DNA of 64,000 nucleotides from Nonomuraea spiralis (lineage in GTDB: Bacteria > Actinomycetota > Actinomycetes > Streptosporangiales > Streptosporangiaceae), in assembly GCF_014648435.1 (NCBI RefSeq), contig NZ_BMRC01000001.1, positions 692,481-756,480 on the forward strand. Reading direction: 5' to 3'. Shown piece by piece: positions 1 to 8,185 of this stretch. The number at the start of each line of letters is the position of its first letter. Position 1 is the stretch's first letter. The position numbers were made by a program, and so were the translations under genes. The notes below the pieces were generated by a model. It saw nothing but the letters and a program-made list of their open reading frames with translations. It was not told the DNA's origin and did no database searches.

Positions 1-2373
1 CTCGACGGCCAGCAGCCGGCGGCCGTCGGCACTGAGCCGCAGCCGCCCGCCGGGCAGGTCGCCCGTGGCCGACTCCTGCCAGAACGGCCGCTCCTCGTCG
101 GGCGCCTTCCTGGCGGTGGCCAGGTCCCAGACCGTGACGTCGCCGTTCGCGCACAGCAGCCTCCTGCTGTCCGGCGTGAACGCCACCACCGACCCGCACG
201 CCTTCGGCATCCGGGTGTCGACGGTGAGACCGGGAAGGCGGATCACCTTCAGCCCGCCCTGGTTGGGCCCGACGCCCGCGATGTAGGCGCCGGAGGGCGC
301 GATCGCCGGAGCCTGGTCCGCCTCCAGCTCAGGGGTGTAGGACGCGCCGGTCCTGGTGTCCCACAGGAACTCCAGGGAGCTCTCCCGCATCACCGCGGCC
401 AGGTTCTCGTTGCCGTCGAAGGCGACGTGCACGCCGGGGCTGCCCTCGCCGACGTGGTGCTCGCGCAGTTTCGTGCCGGTCTTGGTGTCCCAGGCGTAGG
501 CCATGCTCCTGCTCACGACCACGAGGGTCTTCCCGCTCGGGCTGAGCGCCGCCGCGGTCGGCAGCGCGTCCAGGCCGTCGGGCCACCGCCAGAACGTGGT
601 CTGCCGGTCGGCGCGCACGTCGTAGACGCGTACGCCGTCCTCGCCGGCGATCGCCCGGACCCGGCCGCCGGCCGCCGAGGCCGCGGCGGAGACGCCCTTG
701 GCCCCGGGGTCGCGGAAGACCGCGCTCTCCGGCATCGTCAGCGAGGTCGTCAGGCTGCGCCGGGTGTCGGGGCCGGGCGCCAGCCGCCACCCGGCCACGC
801 TGAGCAACATCGCCTTGGCCGGGTCGGTCGTACGCAGCCGGTCGGCCTCGGCCGCGACCTGCCGGCCGACCGCCTGGTCGCGTTGCAGGCCGACCAGGCG
901 GCTCTGTTCGGCCACCTGCTGTCCGCGCAGCACGGCCAGGCCGCCGGCCGCCAGCGCCACCACCAGCAGCACGGCCAGCGCCGCCGTGGTCAGCCGCCGG
1001 CGGCGCACCCGCCGCCGGGCCAGGCCGGTGCCCGCAGCCAGGAAGTCGCGTTCGAGCGGGGTCAGGGTGATGTGCCTGCGGCCGGTGGCGGCCCAGGTGA
1101 GCGCCTGGTCCAGGCGGCTGCCCTGGAGCAGGTCGCCGTCCTTGTGGCCGTGGTCGGCCCACTGGCGGGCGGCGTCGCTGAGCTGGCTGAACACGGCGAG
1201 CCCGTCGCGGTCGTCGTCCACCCAGACCCGCAGCCGCGGCCAGGCGCGCAGCAGCGCGGGACGCGACAGCGCCACCGCGTCGTCCTTCTGCGTCACCAGG
1301 TAGGAGAACACCTGGAGGATGCGTTCGATGGCCCGGGTCTCCCGCTCCGAGCGGCCGGCCAGCAGGTCCTGCTTCAGCGCCCAGCGTGCGGTCTCGTGCC
1401 CGTCGTCGGTGACCGTCACCAGGCGCAGGAACACCTCTGCGGCCAGCTCCCGCTCCTCGGGGGCGAGCGCGCCGTAGGCGTCCTCGGCGATCGTGCCGAG
1501 CGCCGGGTCGGCCCGGTCGGGCACGTGCACGCCCCTGGCGGCGCGGCTGCCCGCCGTCAGCAGCCCGCGGAGGTCGGGGTCGTTGCCGCTGACCAGGGCG
1601 AGCAGCAGGTCGCGGGCGGTGGGACGGGCCGCCGGGTCCTTCTCCAGCGCGGCCGAGACCAGCGAGGCCAGGCGCGGCGGCAGCGCGCTCAGGTCGGGGT
1701 GCATCGACAACACCCGGTGCATGACCCCGCCGAGGTTGTCGGCGCGGAACGGGTCCTCGCCCGTGGCGGCGAACACCACGATCGCGCCCCAGGCGAACAC
1801 GTCGGCGGGCGCGCCCGCCCGCTGCCCGGTGAACACCTCGGGCGCCATGTACGTCGGCGTGCCGGCCACCTCGCCGGTCCTGGTCAGCGACATGTCCTCG
1901 GTACGCGCGATGCCGAAGTCGATCACTCGCGGGCCGTCGGCGCCGAGCAGCACGTTGTCCGGCTTGAGGTCCCGGTGGATCACGCCCGCGTCGTGCACGG
2001 CGGTCAGCGCGGTGGCGATCGCCGTGGCCAGCCGGTGGAGGTCGTCCCCGGCGAACCTGCGCCCCTGCTCGACCGCCCGGCGCAGGCTGGGCCCCGGCAC
2101 GTACTCGCTGACGATGTACGGCCGGCTGCCCGACAGGTCGCTGGCCAGCACCCGGGCGGTGCAGAACGAGGCCACCCGCCCGGCCGCCGTCGCCTCCTTG
2201 GCGAACCGTTCGCGGCTCGCCTGGTTGTCGGCCATGTGGAGGACCTTGAGCGCGACCCGGCGGCCTTCGCGGTCGTAGGCGTCGTACACCACGCCTTGGC
2301 CGCCTGAGCCGAGCCGGCCGGCCAGCCAGTATTCCCCGATGTGCTGCGGTTCTCCGGTGTTCGACGCGTCCAC
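1..2373 (-). CDS. Serine/threonine protein kinase with WD40 tail, 3' end cut by window edge
   Basis: The visible 791 codons start at a GTG whose product opens MDASNTGEPQHIGEYW. The kinase domain fills about residues 12-265, with a glycine loop, ATP lysine K43 in VALKVL, catalytic loop HRDLKPDN at 133-140 and DFG at 152-154. A helical segment (about 290-440) resembles the linker seen before WD40 repeats in STAND-type proteins. A single membrane helix follows at about 454-477, and from about 500 the chain shows WD-like blades (for example VWDLAT, AWDTKTG). The likely topology is a cytoplasmic kinase with an outside or membrane-tethered propeller. The gene begins 6 bp after the MerR stop on the same strand, so the two may be co-transcribed. 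The C-terminus lies outside the window. Kinase activity is well supported; substrate and ligand are unknown. Confidence 0.9.
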   Translation of the reverse strand, partial: MDASNTGEPQHIGEYWLAGRLGSGGQGVVYDAYDREGRRVALKVLHMADNQASRERFAKEATAAGRVASFCTARVLASDLSGSRPYIVSEYVPGPSLRRAVEQGRRFAGDDLHRLATAIATALTAVHDAGVIHRDLKPDNVLLGADGPRVIDFGIARTEDMSLTRTGEVAGTPTYMAPEVFTGQRAGAPADVFAWGAIVVFAATGEDPFRADNLGGVMHRVLSMHPDLSALPPRLASLVSAALEKDPAARPTARDLLLALVSGNDPDLRGLLTAGSRAARGVHVPDRADPALGTIAEDAYGALAPEERELAAEVFLRLVTVTDDGHETARWALKQDLLAGRSERETRAIERILQVFSYLVTQKDDAVALSRPALLRAWPRLRVWVDDDRDGLAVFSQLSDAARQWADHGHKDGDLLQGSRLDQALTWAATGRRHITLTPLERDFLAAGTGLARRRVRRRRLTTAALAVLLVVALAAGGLAVLRGQQVAEQSRLVGLQRDQAVGRQVAAEADRLRTTDPAKAMLLSVAGWRLAPGPDTRRSLTTSLTMPESAVFRDPGAKGVSAAASAAGGRVRAIAGEDGVRVYDVRADRQTTFWRWPDGLDALPTAAALSPSGKTLVVVSRSMAYAWDTKTGTKLREHHVGEGSPGVHVAFDGNENLAAVMRESSLEFLWDTRTGASYTPELEADQAPAIAPSGAYIAGVGPNQGGLKVIRLPGLTVDTRMPKACGSVVAFTPDSRRLLCANGDVTVWDLATARKAPDEERPFWQESATGDLPGGRLRLSADGRRLLAVE

Positions 2374-2379
2374 GGCGTG

Positions 2380-3108
2380 TTAGATGCCCGCCGGGCCGCG
2401 GAAGTTCCCGGGCATCGGGCCGCCGGGCGTCCGGAGGTAGGCGTCCAGCGCGGCGGCGCCCGCCAGCATGGCCAGGCCCCGCGCGGTGAGCCGGTCGTGC
2501 CATTCCTGGAGCGTCGCCTGCAGCGGCTCCGGGCCGCCCGCGGCGCGTACCTGCTCCAGCACCTGGCGGATGCGCTCCAGGCCGTAGCCGCCGCGCCTGA
2601 GCTGGTGGGCCAGCAGCACGTCGCGCACGTCGGCGGAGGTGTAGACGCGGTAGCCGGTACGCGGGTCGCGCCGGGGCACGGTGATCCCGGCCCGCTCCCA
2701 TTTGCGCAGTGTCGCCGGCTTGATCCGGAGCCGCCGGGCCAGCGGCCCGATGAACGTCACCCCCGGCGCCGGCTCGCTCGGCGGCGCCAGGTCGCGCAGC
2801 GCCTCTTCCACGGCCTCCAGCGTGTGCCGGTCGCCGGCGAGCTGGGCGTGGCCGTCGTCGATCAGCCGCAGCGCCTCCTCGGTCGCGCCGCCGTTCACGG
2901 CCCGCATGATCGCGCCCGCCGTCGCGTGGCCGTGGGCCGGGAGCAGCGCCAGGAACGTGCGCAGCGCCGCCGCGTGGCGCGGGGAGTAGACGCGGTAGCC
3001 GTGCGGGGAACGCCCGGCCGGCGGCAGGATCTCCGCGTCCTCGTAGTTGCGCACGGCCTGCGTGGACAGGCCGTGCTCGCGCGCCAGATCGATGGGCCGC
3101 AACCGCAT
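2380..3108 (-). CDS. MerR-type regulator with two HTH domains (TioE-like)
   Basis: The 242-residue product carries two consecutive MerR winged-helix domains. The first is at about 1-70 (LSTQAVRNYEDAEILPP, then HGYRVYSP) and the second at about 120-190 (IKPATLRKWERAGI, then TGYRVYTS). This duplication is typical of the family annotated as TioE-like and is unlike ordinary single-domain MerR dimers. No cysteine-rich metal site is visible. It is transcribed divergently from the erythromycin esterase-like gene, with a 77-bp gap holding a perfect inverted repeat, which suggests that it controls that gene and itself. The kinase follows 6 bp downstream. The effector is unknown, and a macrolide-like or multidrug signal is only an inference from the neighbour. 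Confidence 0.85.
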   Translation of the reverse strand: MRLRPIDLAREHGLSTQAVRNYEDAEILPPAGRSPHGYRVYSPRHAAALRTFLALLPAHGHATAGAIMRAVNGGATEEALRLIDDGHAQLAGDRHTLEAVEEALRDLAPPSEPAPGVTFIGPLARRLRIKPATLRKWERAGITVPRRDPRTGYRVYTSADVRDVLLAHQLRRGGYGLERIRQVLEQVRAAGGPEPLQATLQEWHDRLTARGLAMLAGAAALDAYLRTPGGPMPGNFRGPAGI

Positions 3109-3164
3109 TTTGAAGGTACGTCCTCCGCAACCGACGAAAGGTCGGCCAAAGTTTACACGACTGG

Positions 3165-3182
3165 TTCAACGATACGGTTGAA
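3165..3182. promoter_or_regulatory. Candidate operator between double-MerR gene and esterase
   Basis: A perfect inverted repeat TTCAAC-N6-GTTGAA lies between the divergent genes and ends 3 bp before the esterase ATG. A GATACG box at 3171-3176 could serve as a -10 for the rightward gene, which would make its message nearly leaderless; no clear Shine-Dalgarno site precedes that ATG. A second small repeat, CCGAC-N5-GTCGG, sits at 3131-3145. Binding by the double-MerR protein is inferred from position. Confidence 0.4.
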
Positions 3183-3185
3183 GGC

Positions 3186-4370
3186 ATGACGACCTCGATC
3201 CGGGACGCCGCCCGGGAGCTCACCGGCGGCTCCCTCACCGCGCTGTTGTCCCCCGGCGTCCGCGTGCTCGGCCTCGGCGAGCCCACCCACGGTGTCGAAG
3301 CCTTCCTCGAAGTGCGCAACGAGATCTTCCGCCACCTCGTCGAGCACGAGGGCTACCGTTCGATCGCCCTGGAGAGCGACTGCCTGGCGGGCCTGGCCGC
3401 CGACGCGTACGCCGGCGGCGGGGCCGGCGCCCTCGACGAGGCGATGAGCCGCGGCTTCAGCCACGGGTTCGGCGCCTCGGCGGCCAACCGCGAGCTCCTG
3501 AGCTGGATGCGCGCGTACAACGAGCGGAGTCCATCGCACGACCGGCTGCGTTTCTACGGCTTCGACGCGCCCTTGGAGCCGGCCGGCCCGGCCGGTCCCC
3601 GCCCGGTCCTGACCGCGCTGCACGACTACCTCTCCGCCCACCTCGACCTGCCCGTGACGCGCGAGACCCTCGACGGGCTGCTCGGCCCCGAAGAGCCCTG
3701 GACCGACCCGGCCGCGCTCACCGACCCCGCCCGGTCCGTCGGCGGCGGGCCCGAGGTCAAGGAGCTGCGCCTGATCGCCGACGACCTCGGCGCGCTGCTG
3801 ACCGCGCACGCCCCCCACCTGACGGCCGCCACGTCCCCCGACGACTGGTGGCGTGCCGACCTGTACGCGCGGACCGCCGCCGGGCTGCTGCGCTACCACG
3901 CCGGCATGGCCGACCCCTCGTCCGCCCGCCTCGGCAGGCTCATGAGCCAACGTGACGCGATGATGGCCGGCAACCTCGACGCCGTCGTCCGCCGCGAGGC
4001 CCGGCGCGGCCCCACGCTCGCCTTCGCCCACAACCGCCACCTGCAACGCGACAAGAGCCACCTGTGGTTCGCGAACGTGCCCATCCAGTGGTGGAGCGCG
4101 GGCGCCATCCTCGCCACCCGCCTCGGCGACGCGTACGCCTTCGCCGCCGCCACGTTCGGCGCGCGCGGCGCCGACGTGCCCGCGCCCGGCACCCTCGAAG
4201 GGATCCTGTCGGCCCTTCCCCACGCCCGCGCCGTCGTCGATCCCGCCCGCCTGGTCGCGGCGCTCGGCGAGAAGCCGGCGCCCCGGGTGCCGGTGGACCA
4301 CACCTACCTGGCCCTCGACCCCGCCACCGTCCACCAGGCGGACGCGATCGTCTTCCTCAAGGAGATCTGA
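3186..4370 (+). CDS. Erythromycin esterase family protein
   Basis: The 394-residue product matches the erythromycin esterase (Ere) superfamily. The N-terminal GLGEPTHG at 29-36 supplies the conserved Glu32 and the catalytic-type His35. A second acidic motif, ALESD, follows at about 63, and a late AFAHNRHLQR segment contributes further histidines. Ere enzymes open macrolide rings by ester hydrolysis in the cytoplasm; many chromosomal actinobacterial members have untested substrates, so resistance is not assured here. The gene is divergent from a double-MerR regulator, with an inverted repeat just upstream of the start. It converges on the next gene with only 2 bp between stops and no terminator. 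The ATG start is supported by the domain beginning almost immediately. Confidence 0.85.
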   Translation: MTTSIRDAARELTGGSLTALLSPGVRVLGLGEPTHGVEAFLEVRNEIFRHLVEHEGYRSIALESDCLAGLAADAYAGGGAGALDEAMSRGFSHGFGASAANRELLSWMRAYNERSPSHDRLRFYGFDAPLEPAGPAGPRPVLTALHDYLSAHLDLPVTRETLDGLLGPEEPWTDPAALTDPARSVGGGPEVKELRLIADDLGALLTAHAPHLTAATSPDDWWRADLYARTAAGLLRYHAGMADPSSARLGRLMSQRDAMMAGNLDAVVRREARRGPTLAFAHNRHLQRDKSHLWFANVPIQWWSAGAILATRLGDAYAFAAATFGARGADVPAPGTLEGILSALPHARAVVDPARLVAALGEKPAPRVPVDHTYLALDPATVHQADAIVFLKEI

Positions 4371-4372
4371 GG

Positions 4373-5452
4373 TCAGCCGCCCTTCGCGACGGTGTCCGCG
4401 GGGTCCGCCGGGCGGCCCAGGAGCCCGTACGCCCGGGCCAGGTCGGCGACCCGCTGAAGTTGCGCCAGGTCCGGTTTGGCCGGATAGGAGCCGATCGCGA
4501 CGTGTGCCGCCGACGCCTTGGTGATCTTCGTGTAGCGGGTCAGCGCGTCGCGTGCCTGCTGGGGGTCGGTCGCGATCAGGCGTTGTGCCTTGACCAGCGC
4601 GCGCCGGAAGGCCGCCAGCGTGCGGGGGTTCGCCCTGATCCACTCGTCGGTGGCCGACATGCCCGCGGTGTACACGTTCGCGAAGTCGCTGGTCATCGGG
4701 TCCTCCACGATCCGCGCGCGCCCGCTCTCGCGGCCGACGGTGACGTACGGTTCCGCCAGCAGCGCGGCGTCGACCTGCCCCTTGTCCATGGCGAGGAGCA
4801 TCTCGGGGTAGGGCTTCTCGACCAGCAGGACGTCCCGGAAGGTCAGCCCGGCCCGCTTCAGCACGCCCGCCAGCGCCAGTTGCCCGAGCCCCGTGAGGTT
4901 CGGGACCGCGATCTTCTTCTTCCTGAGGTCGGCCGCGGTGCGGATCCCCGACCCGGGGTCCACCGCGATCGCGAAGCTCCCCGGCGCGGCCTGGTGCAGG
5001 CTGGAGACGATCCTGAAGGACTTGCCGAGCTCGTCGGTCTTGAAGAGGGTGGCGTAGTCGGTCTGCGCCAGATCCAACGTGCCCATCGCCAGCTCCGGTG
5101 CCGCGGCGGCGGCGCCGGTGACGATCCGCGGCTGGACCGTCAGCCCCTCCTCCGCGAAATAGCCCTTCTCCAGCGCCACGTACACGGGCGCCGACTCCAC
5201 GCTCGGCACCACGCCGGCCTTGACGACGGACCGCTCGGGCGGTTGCGCCGGGCGTACGGCGGTGCGCGGCTCGCCGGACAGAGCCCGTACGCCGACGGTG
5301 GCGGCGAGCACGGTGACGACGACCACCGCGGCGGCGGCCAAGGTCATGACGTTGCGCCGACGGCGCTGATGGGCCTCGATCGCCCTGGTCGCCAGGTCGC
5401 GCTCCGGCATGTCGTCCGCGATGCGGCCGAGCTGATCTCCGAGCCAGGTCAT
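4373..5452 (-). CDS. Membrane-anchored SsuA/NMT1-like substrate-binding protein, possible anti-sigma partner
   Basis: The 359-residue product has a charged cytoplasmic N-terminus (about 1-34), one membrane helix at about 35-57 and an extracytoplasmic domain like those of nitrate/sulfonate/thiamine-precursor binding proteins (VPSVESAPVYVALEKGYFAEEG, split here as VPSVESAPVYVALEKG then YFAEEG, near 83-103). It has no signal peptidase II cysteine, so it is tethered rather than released. Its start overlaps the stop of the upstream ECF sigma gene by 4 bp (ATGA), the arrangement usual for anti-sigma factors. No transporter permease or ATPase is adjacent. The domain assignment is solid; the role as sensor or anti-sigma factor is inferred from gene order and topology. 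I see no recognisable zinc anti-sigma motif in the short N-terminus. Confidence 0.75.
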   Translation of the reverse strand: MTWLGDQLGRIADDMPERDLATRAIEAHQRRRRNVMTLAAAAVVVVTVLAATVGVRALSGEPRTAVRPAQPPERSVVKAGVVPSVESAPVYVALEKGYFAEEGLTVQPRIVTGAAAAAPELAMGTLDLAQTDYATLFKTDELGKSFRIVSSLHQAAPGSFAIAVDPGSGIRTAADLRKKKIAVPNLTGLGQLALAGVLKRAGLTFRDVLLVEKPYPEMLLAMDKGQVDAALLAEPYVTVGRESGRARIVEDPMTSDFANVYTAGMSATDEWIRANPRTLAAFRRALVKAQRLIATDPQQARDALTRYTKITKASAAHVAIGSYPAKPDLAQLQRVADLARAYGLLGRPADPADTVAKGG

Positions 5453-5982
5453 CGGCGTGCCCCCTCACTGTGGGCCGGGTCGTCCAGGGCGGGCAGTCTC
5501 GGCGCCAGCTCGGGCGCCAGCGTCCGCAGGCGGGCCAGCGCGTGGTGCGCCTGGCTCTTGACGGTGCCGACCGAGCATCCCAGCAGGTCGGCGACCTCGC
5601 GCTCGGTCCGGTCCTCGTAGAAGCGCAGGACGAGCACGGCGCGCTGCTTGGGCGTCAGCCGCATGAGCGCTTGGCGCAGGACGATCCGCAGCACGGCGGA
5701 GTCCTCGCTCACGTACGCGCGGTCGGGCGGCTCGGCGGTCGGCACCTCGTCCGAACCGCGCCGCCGCCGCCACGAGATGTACTGGTTCACCATCACCTTG
5801 CGCGCGTAGGCGTCAAGGTTGCCGACGTGGCTCAACCTCGGCCAGCGCCCGAACATGCGGACCAGCACGCTCTGCACGAGGTCCTCCGCGAGGTGCTCCT
5901 CTCCGGTGAGCAGGTAGGCCAGGCGCGTCAACGCGCGTTGGTGAGCCTCCACGAACGCCCGGAAGGCGGTGTCGCGATCCAA
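5449..5982 (-). CDS. ECF RNA polymerase sigma factor, SigE-like family
   Basis: The 177-residue product has region 2 at about 5-75 (AYLLTGEEHLAEDLVQSVLV, then ARKVMVNQYISWRRRR) and region 4 at about 110-160 (LTPKQRAVLVLRFYEDRT, then DLLGCSVGTVKSQAHHAL). This is the compact SigE/sigma-70-like ECF form common in actinobacteria. The start is a TTG with a good GGAG site 6 bp upstream. The gene overlaps the following binding-protein-like gene by 4 bp, so both are made from one message. A candidate ECF promoter (AACC, 17 bp, CGTC) lies just upstream and would give autoregulation. The regulon is unknown. Confidence 0.9.
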   Translation of the reverse strand: MDRDTAFRAFVEAHQRALTRLAYLLTGEEHLAEDLVQSVLVRMFGRWPRLSHVGNLDAYARKVMVNQYISWRRRRGSDEVPTAEPPDRAYVSEDSAVLRIVLRQALMRLTPKQRAVLVLRFYEDRTEREVADLLGCSVGTVKSQAHHALARLRTLAPELAPRLPALDDPAHSEGARR

Positions 5983-6010
5983 CGTCTCTCCTCAATCTCG
6001 ATACCCTCCA

Positions 6011-6037
6011 GACGTTGTGGGCGTGGCGAAAGGTTGG
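6011..6037 (-). promoter_or_regulatory. Candidate ECF-type promoter of the sigma gene
   Basis: Read on the minus strand, an AACC element (6035-6032) is followed after 17 bp by CGTC (6014-6011), matching the general AAC/CGTC pattern of ECF promoters. A start point near 6003 would leave a short leader with the GGAG site before the TTG start at 5982. Autoregulation is inferred. Confidence 0.35.
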
Positions 6038-6205
6038 CACCCCTGAGAACCGTGTGACGCGCCCGGACCGCCGCGGTTTATTTATCGGCATTTAACGAAT
6101 AATGTCGGCAAGGCGTATTCTATTCGCGTGGCGACGCGGAACCCGCGCTCGTTAAAGTCGGGGTAACGTCAGGCTCCACGAATGCCCCGACCAGAGGACG
6201 AGCCG

Positions 6206-7711
6206 ATGAACTGCGGTCACTGCGACAGCCCCAACCTCCCCGACTCCCAGGTCTGCGCGAATTGTGGCCGCCATTTCCAGGGTGATCGCCCGGCCGCGAC
6301 AGAAGTGACCCGATATCTCTGCATAGCCATGCTGATGGATGCGAAAGTGCGTAATTCCACCATTCGCTCCATTCTTCATGACCGGTTCCGGGCCGTCGCC
6401 CAGTCCCCCGGCGTCGACCTGGCCACGATGCTGAAATACGCGCTGATGGCCCAGAGACGCCAGCACGTACGCGACGCCGTGCTGGCCGTGCTCGCCGTGG
6501 TCACCCTGCTGACGTTGTCCAGCTCGCTCGTCCTGCTGCCCCTGTTCCTGGCCTGGCTCGTCGTCTTCGTCGAGCTCTACGACGCCTACGAGTCGGTCAT
6601 CCTGACCAAGCTGACCCGCGACTCCTTCGACCCGGCCGACGCGCCGCTCCCCAGCTCGCCCTCGATGCGCGACCACCTGGTCGACATCGCCGACCGCGGC
6701 GCCGGGAACGTCACGGTGTTCGCCGACTACTCCCCGTTCGTCGGCCACGGCAGCAGGATCAACAACTGGTCCTTCACCATGAACGTGGCCAAGGCCAGGT
6801 CGGGCGAGACGGTCGTGCCCTTCGCGGTCGGCGAGCTCTACGACCGGGTGGCGGCCGAGATCGGCGCCCTCGGCCTGCCCGGTCTCACCGTCGAGAACAA
6901 GTTGTTCGTCAACGGCCTCGACCTGCGTTACGAGACCGACCCCGAGCTCCAGGCGGCCGTGCTCCCCGATGCCCTCCTGCCGCCCGTGCCGATCGTGAGC
7001 GAACGGTTCATCCACGAGCTGCGCGACAACCCCCGCACCCGCGCCCGCCCCTACCTCACCGTGAGCGTCACCGGCTGGGAGGGCGAGGTGGTCATCTCGA
7101 TCTTCCTGCGGTTCGTGTTGCTGGCCGAGAAGGGGATGATGTTCACCGAGGCTGGCTATTCGCTGCTGCCGCCGCTGCGCGAGGCGTACCGCGAGGTCGA
7201 CCGGCTGGTCAACCACCCGCCGGCGCAGCGGATGGCCCGGCTGGCCGTGGCCGCGCTGGGACGCACGTTCGGCGGGCTGCTGCTGGCCGTCCCCAACACC
7301 GTCGCCGCCGTGTCGGAGCCGGGCAGGCGCAGGCGGCAGCACCGGGCCGGCATCAAGGCCATCCGCGGCCACACCTTCAACTACGGCGCCGCCCACAACC
7401 CCCGCGAACGCGCCACCGACAACCTCTACCACCGCTACTTCCAGCAGCTCGACAAGGAGATGTACGTCAAGGCCGCCGAGCAGCGCATCATGGACGCCGT
7501 CGCCGACTTCCTGGAGGAGCACAACGTCGACGTGAGCGACCTGCGCGACCGCCAGACGACCATCCTCAACAACGGCATCTTCGTCACCGGTCAGGCCCAG
7601 GTCACCACCAACAGCATGGCGGCCGGCACGGGCGCGGTCGCGCGGGCGGAGAGCCGCATCAGGCAGGGGCTCGGCCAGGCCGCCTCGGCGGCGCAGCGGA
7701 GCGCGGGATGA
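6206..7711 (+). CDS. Zinc-ribbon membrane protein with C-terminal Gly/Ala motif, function unknown
   Basis: The start at MNCGHCDSPN is preferred because AGAGGACG lies 5 bp upstream; an in-frame ATG at 6182 lacks such a site. The 501-residue product opens with a CxxC-CxxC zinc ribbon (C3, C6, C17, C20). Two closely spaced hydrophobic helices follow at about 85-125, then a long soluble region of unknown fold and a helical C-terminus. Residues 455-474 (NNGIFVTGQAQVTTNSMAAG) closely resemble the N-terminus of the next gene's product. The stop overlaps the next start by 4 bp, so the two are translationally coupled. I do not recognise the family. The shared motif suggests the two proteins belong to one complex; this is inference. 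Confidence 0.75.
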   Translation: MNCGHCDSPNLPDSQVCANCGRHFQGDRPAATEVTRYLCIAMLMDAKVRNSTIRSILHDRFRAVAQSPGVDLATMLKYALMAQRRQHVRDAVLAVLAVVTLLTLSSSLVLLPLFLAWLVVFVELYDAYESVILTKLTRDSFDPADAPLPSSPSMRDHLVDIADRGAGNVTVFADYSPFVGHGSRINNWSFTMNVAKARSGETVVPFAVGELYDRVAAEIGALGLPGLTVENKLFVNGLDLRYETDPELQAAVLPDALLPPVPIVSERFIHELRDNPRTRARPYLTVSVTGWEGEVVISIFLRFVLLAEKGMMFTEAGYSLLPPLREAYREVDRLVNHPPAQRMARLAVAALGRTFGGLLLAVPNTVAAVSEPGRRRRQHRAGIKAIRGHTFNYGAAHNPRERATDNLYHRYFQQLDKEMYVKAAEQRIMDAVADFLEEHNVDVSDLRDRQTTILNNGIFVTGQAQVTTNSMAAGTGAVARAESRIRQGLGQAASAAQRSAG

Positions 7712-8070
7712 GCGACAACCACGGCATCCACATCAGCGGTCACGCCCATGTCCGGGCCGACGCCATGGCGGCGGGCCCGCATGCCCAGGCGCACTCCCAC
7801 AAGATCGAGGACCACCGCCGTTTCGGCGACGTGCGCACCCGGCTCGACGCCCTCCTCGCCGACCTGCGCGCGGACGTCGAGCGCCACCCCGAGCTGCGGA
7901 AGGCGATCGAGGCCGCCGAGGAGGTCGGCCGCGAGCTGGACGGCGGCGAGCCGGAGCCCGGCCGGGTGCTGCGTTTCCTGGGCGTCCTCGGTTCTGGGGT
8001 CGAACGCTTCTCGGCCTTCGCCGCGGCGGCCGCCTCCATCGAGGAGAGCGTGCGCGCCCTGCTGCCGTAG
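7708..8070 (+). CDS. Small helical protein sharing a motif with the upstream membrane protein
   Basis: The 120-residue product starts inside the previous stop (ATGA). Residues 4-23 (NHGIHISGHAHVRADAMAAG) align with the C-terminal motif of the upstream protein as G-I-x-[VI]-[ST]-G-x-A-x-V then M-A-A-G. The rest is predicted as three or four charged amphipathic helices (LDALLADLRADVERHPELRK, then EEVGRELDGGEPEPGRVLRF) ending in a hydrophobic helix (FAAAAASIEESVRALLP). From memory, short actinobacterial proteins with a similar 'G-x-x-x-G-x-x-x-x-AxG' head and helical body occur beside predicted conflict or signalling modules; no search was possible here. There is no signal peptide or membrane span. 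The function is unknown. Confidence 0.7.
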   Translation: MSDNHGIHISGHAHVRADAMAAGPHAQAHSHKIEDHRRFGDVRTRLDALLADLRADVERHPELRKAIEAAEEVGRELDGGEPEPGRVLRFLGVLGSGVERFSAFAAAAASIEESVRALLP

Positions 8071-8185
8071 CGCGGCCCGTACGCCCGGATCCCGGTGTCC
8101 GTGAGCGGGTGTCGCGGTGCTGGGCGGTTGCCGGGGGCTCGGGGTTGCGGGAAGGATGGCGTGATCGACAAGGGGGTGTCGCCGG

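Noticed and set aside
329..3319. 996-residue open frame on the minus strand
   Set aside because: It is a GC-rich shadow crossing the kinase and MerR genes; its product is Arg/Pro/Ala-rich without domains.
5449..6057. Plus-strand frames over the sigma gene
   Set aside because: They mirror the sigma factor, which shows clear region 2 and region 4 motifs.
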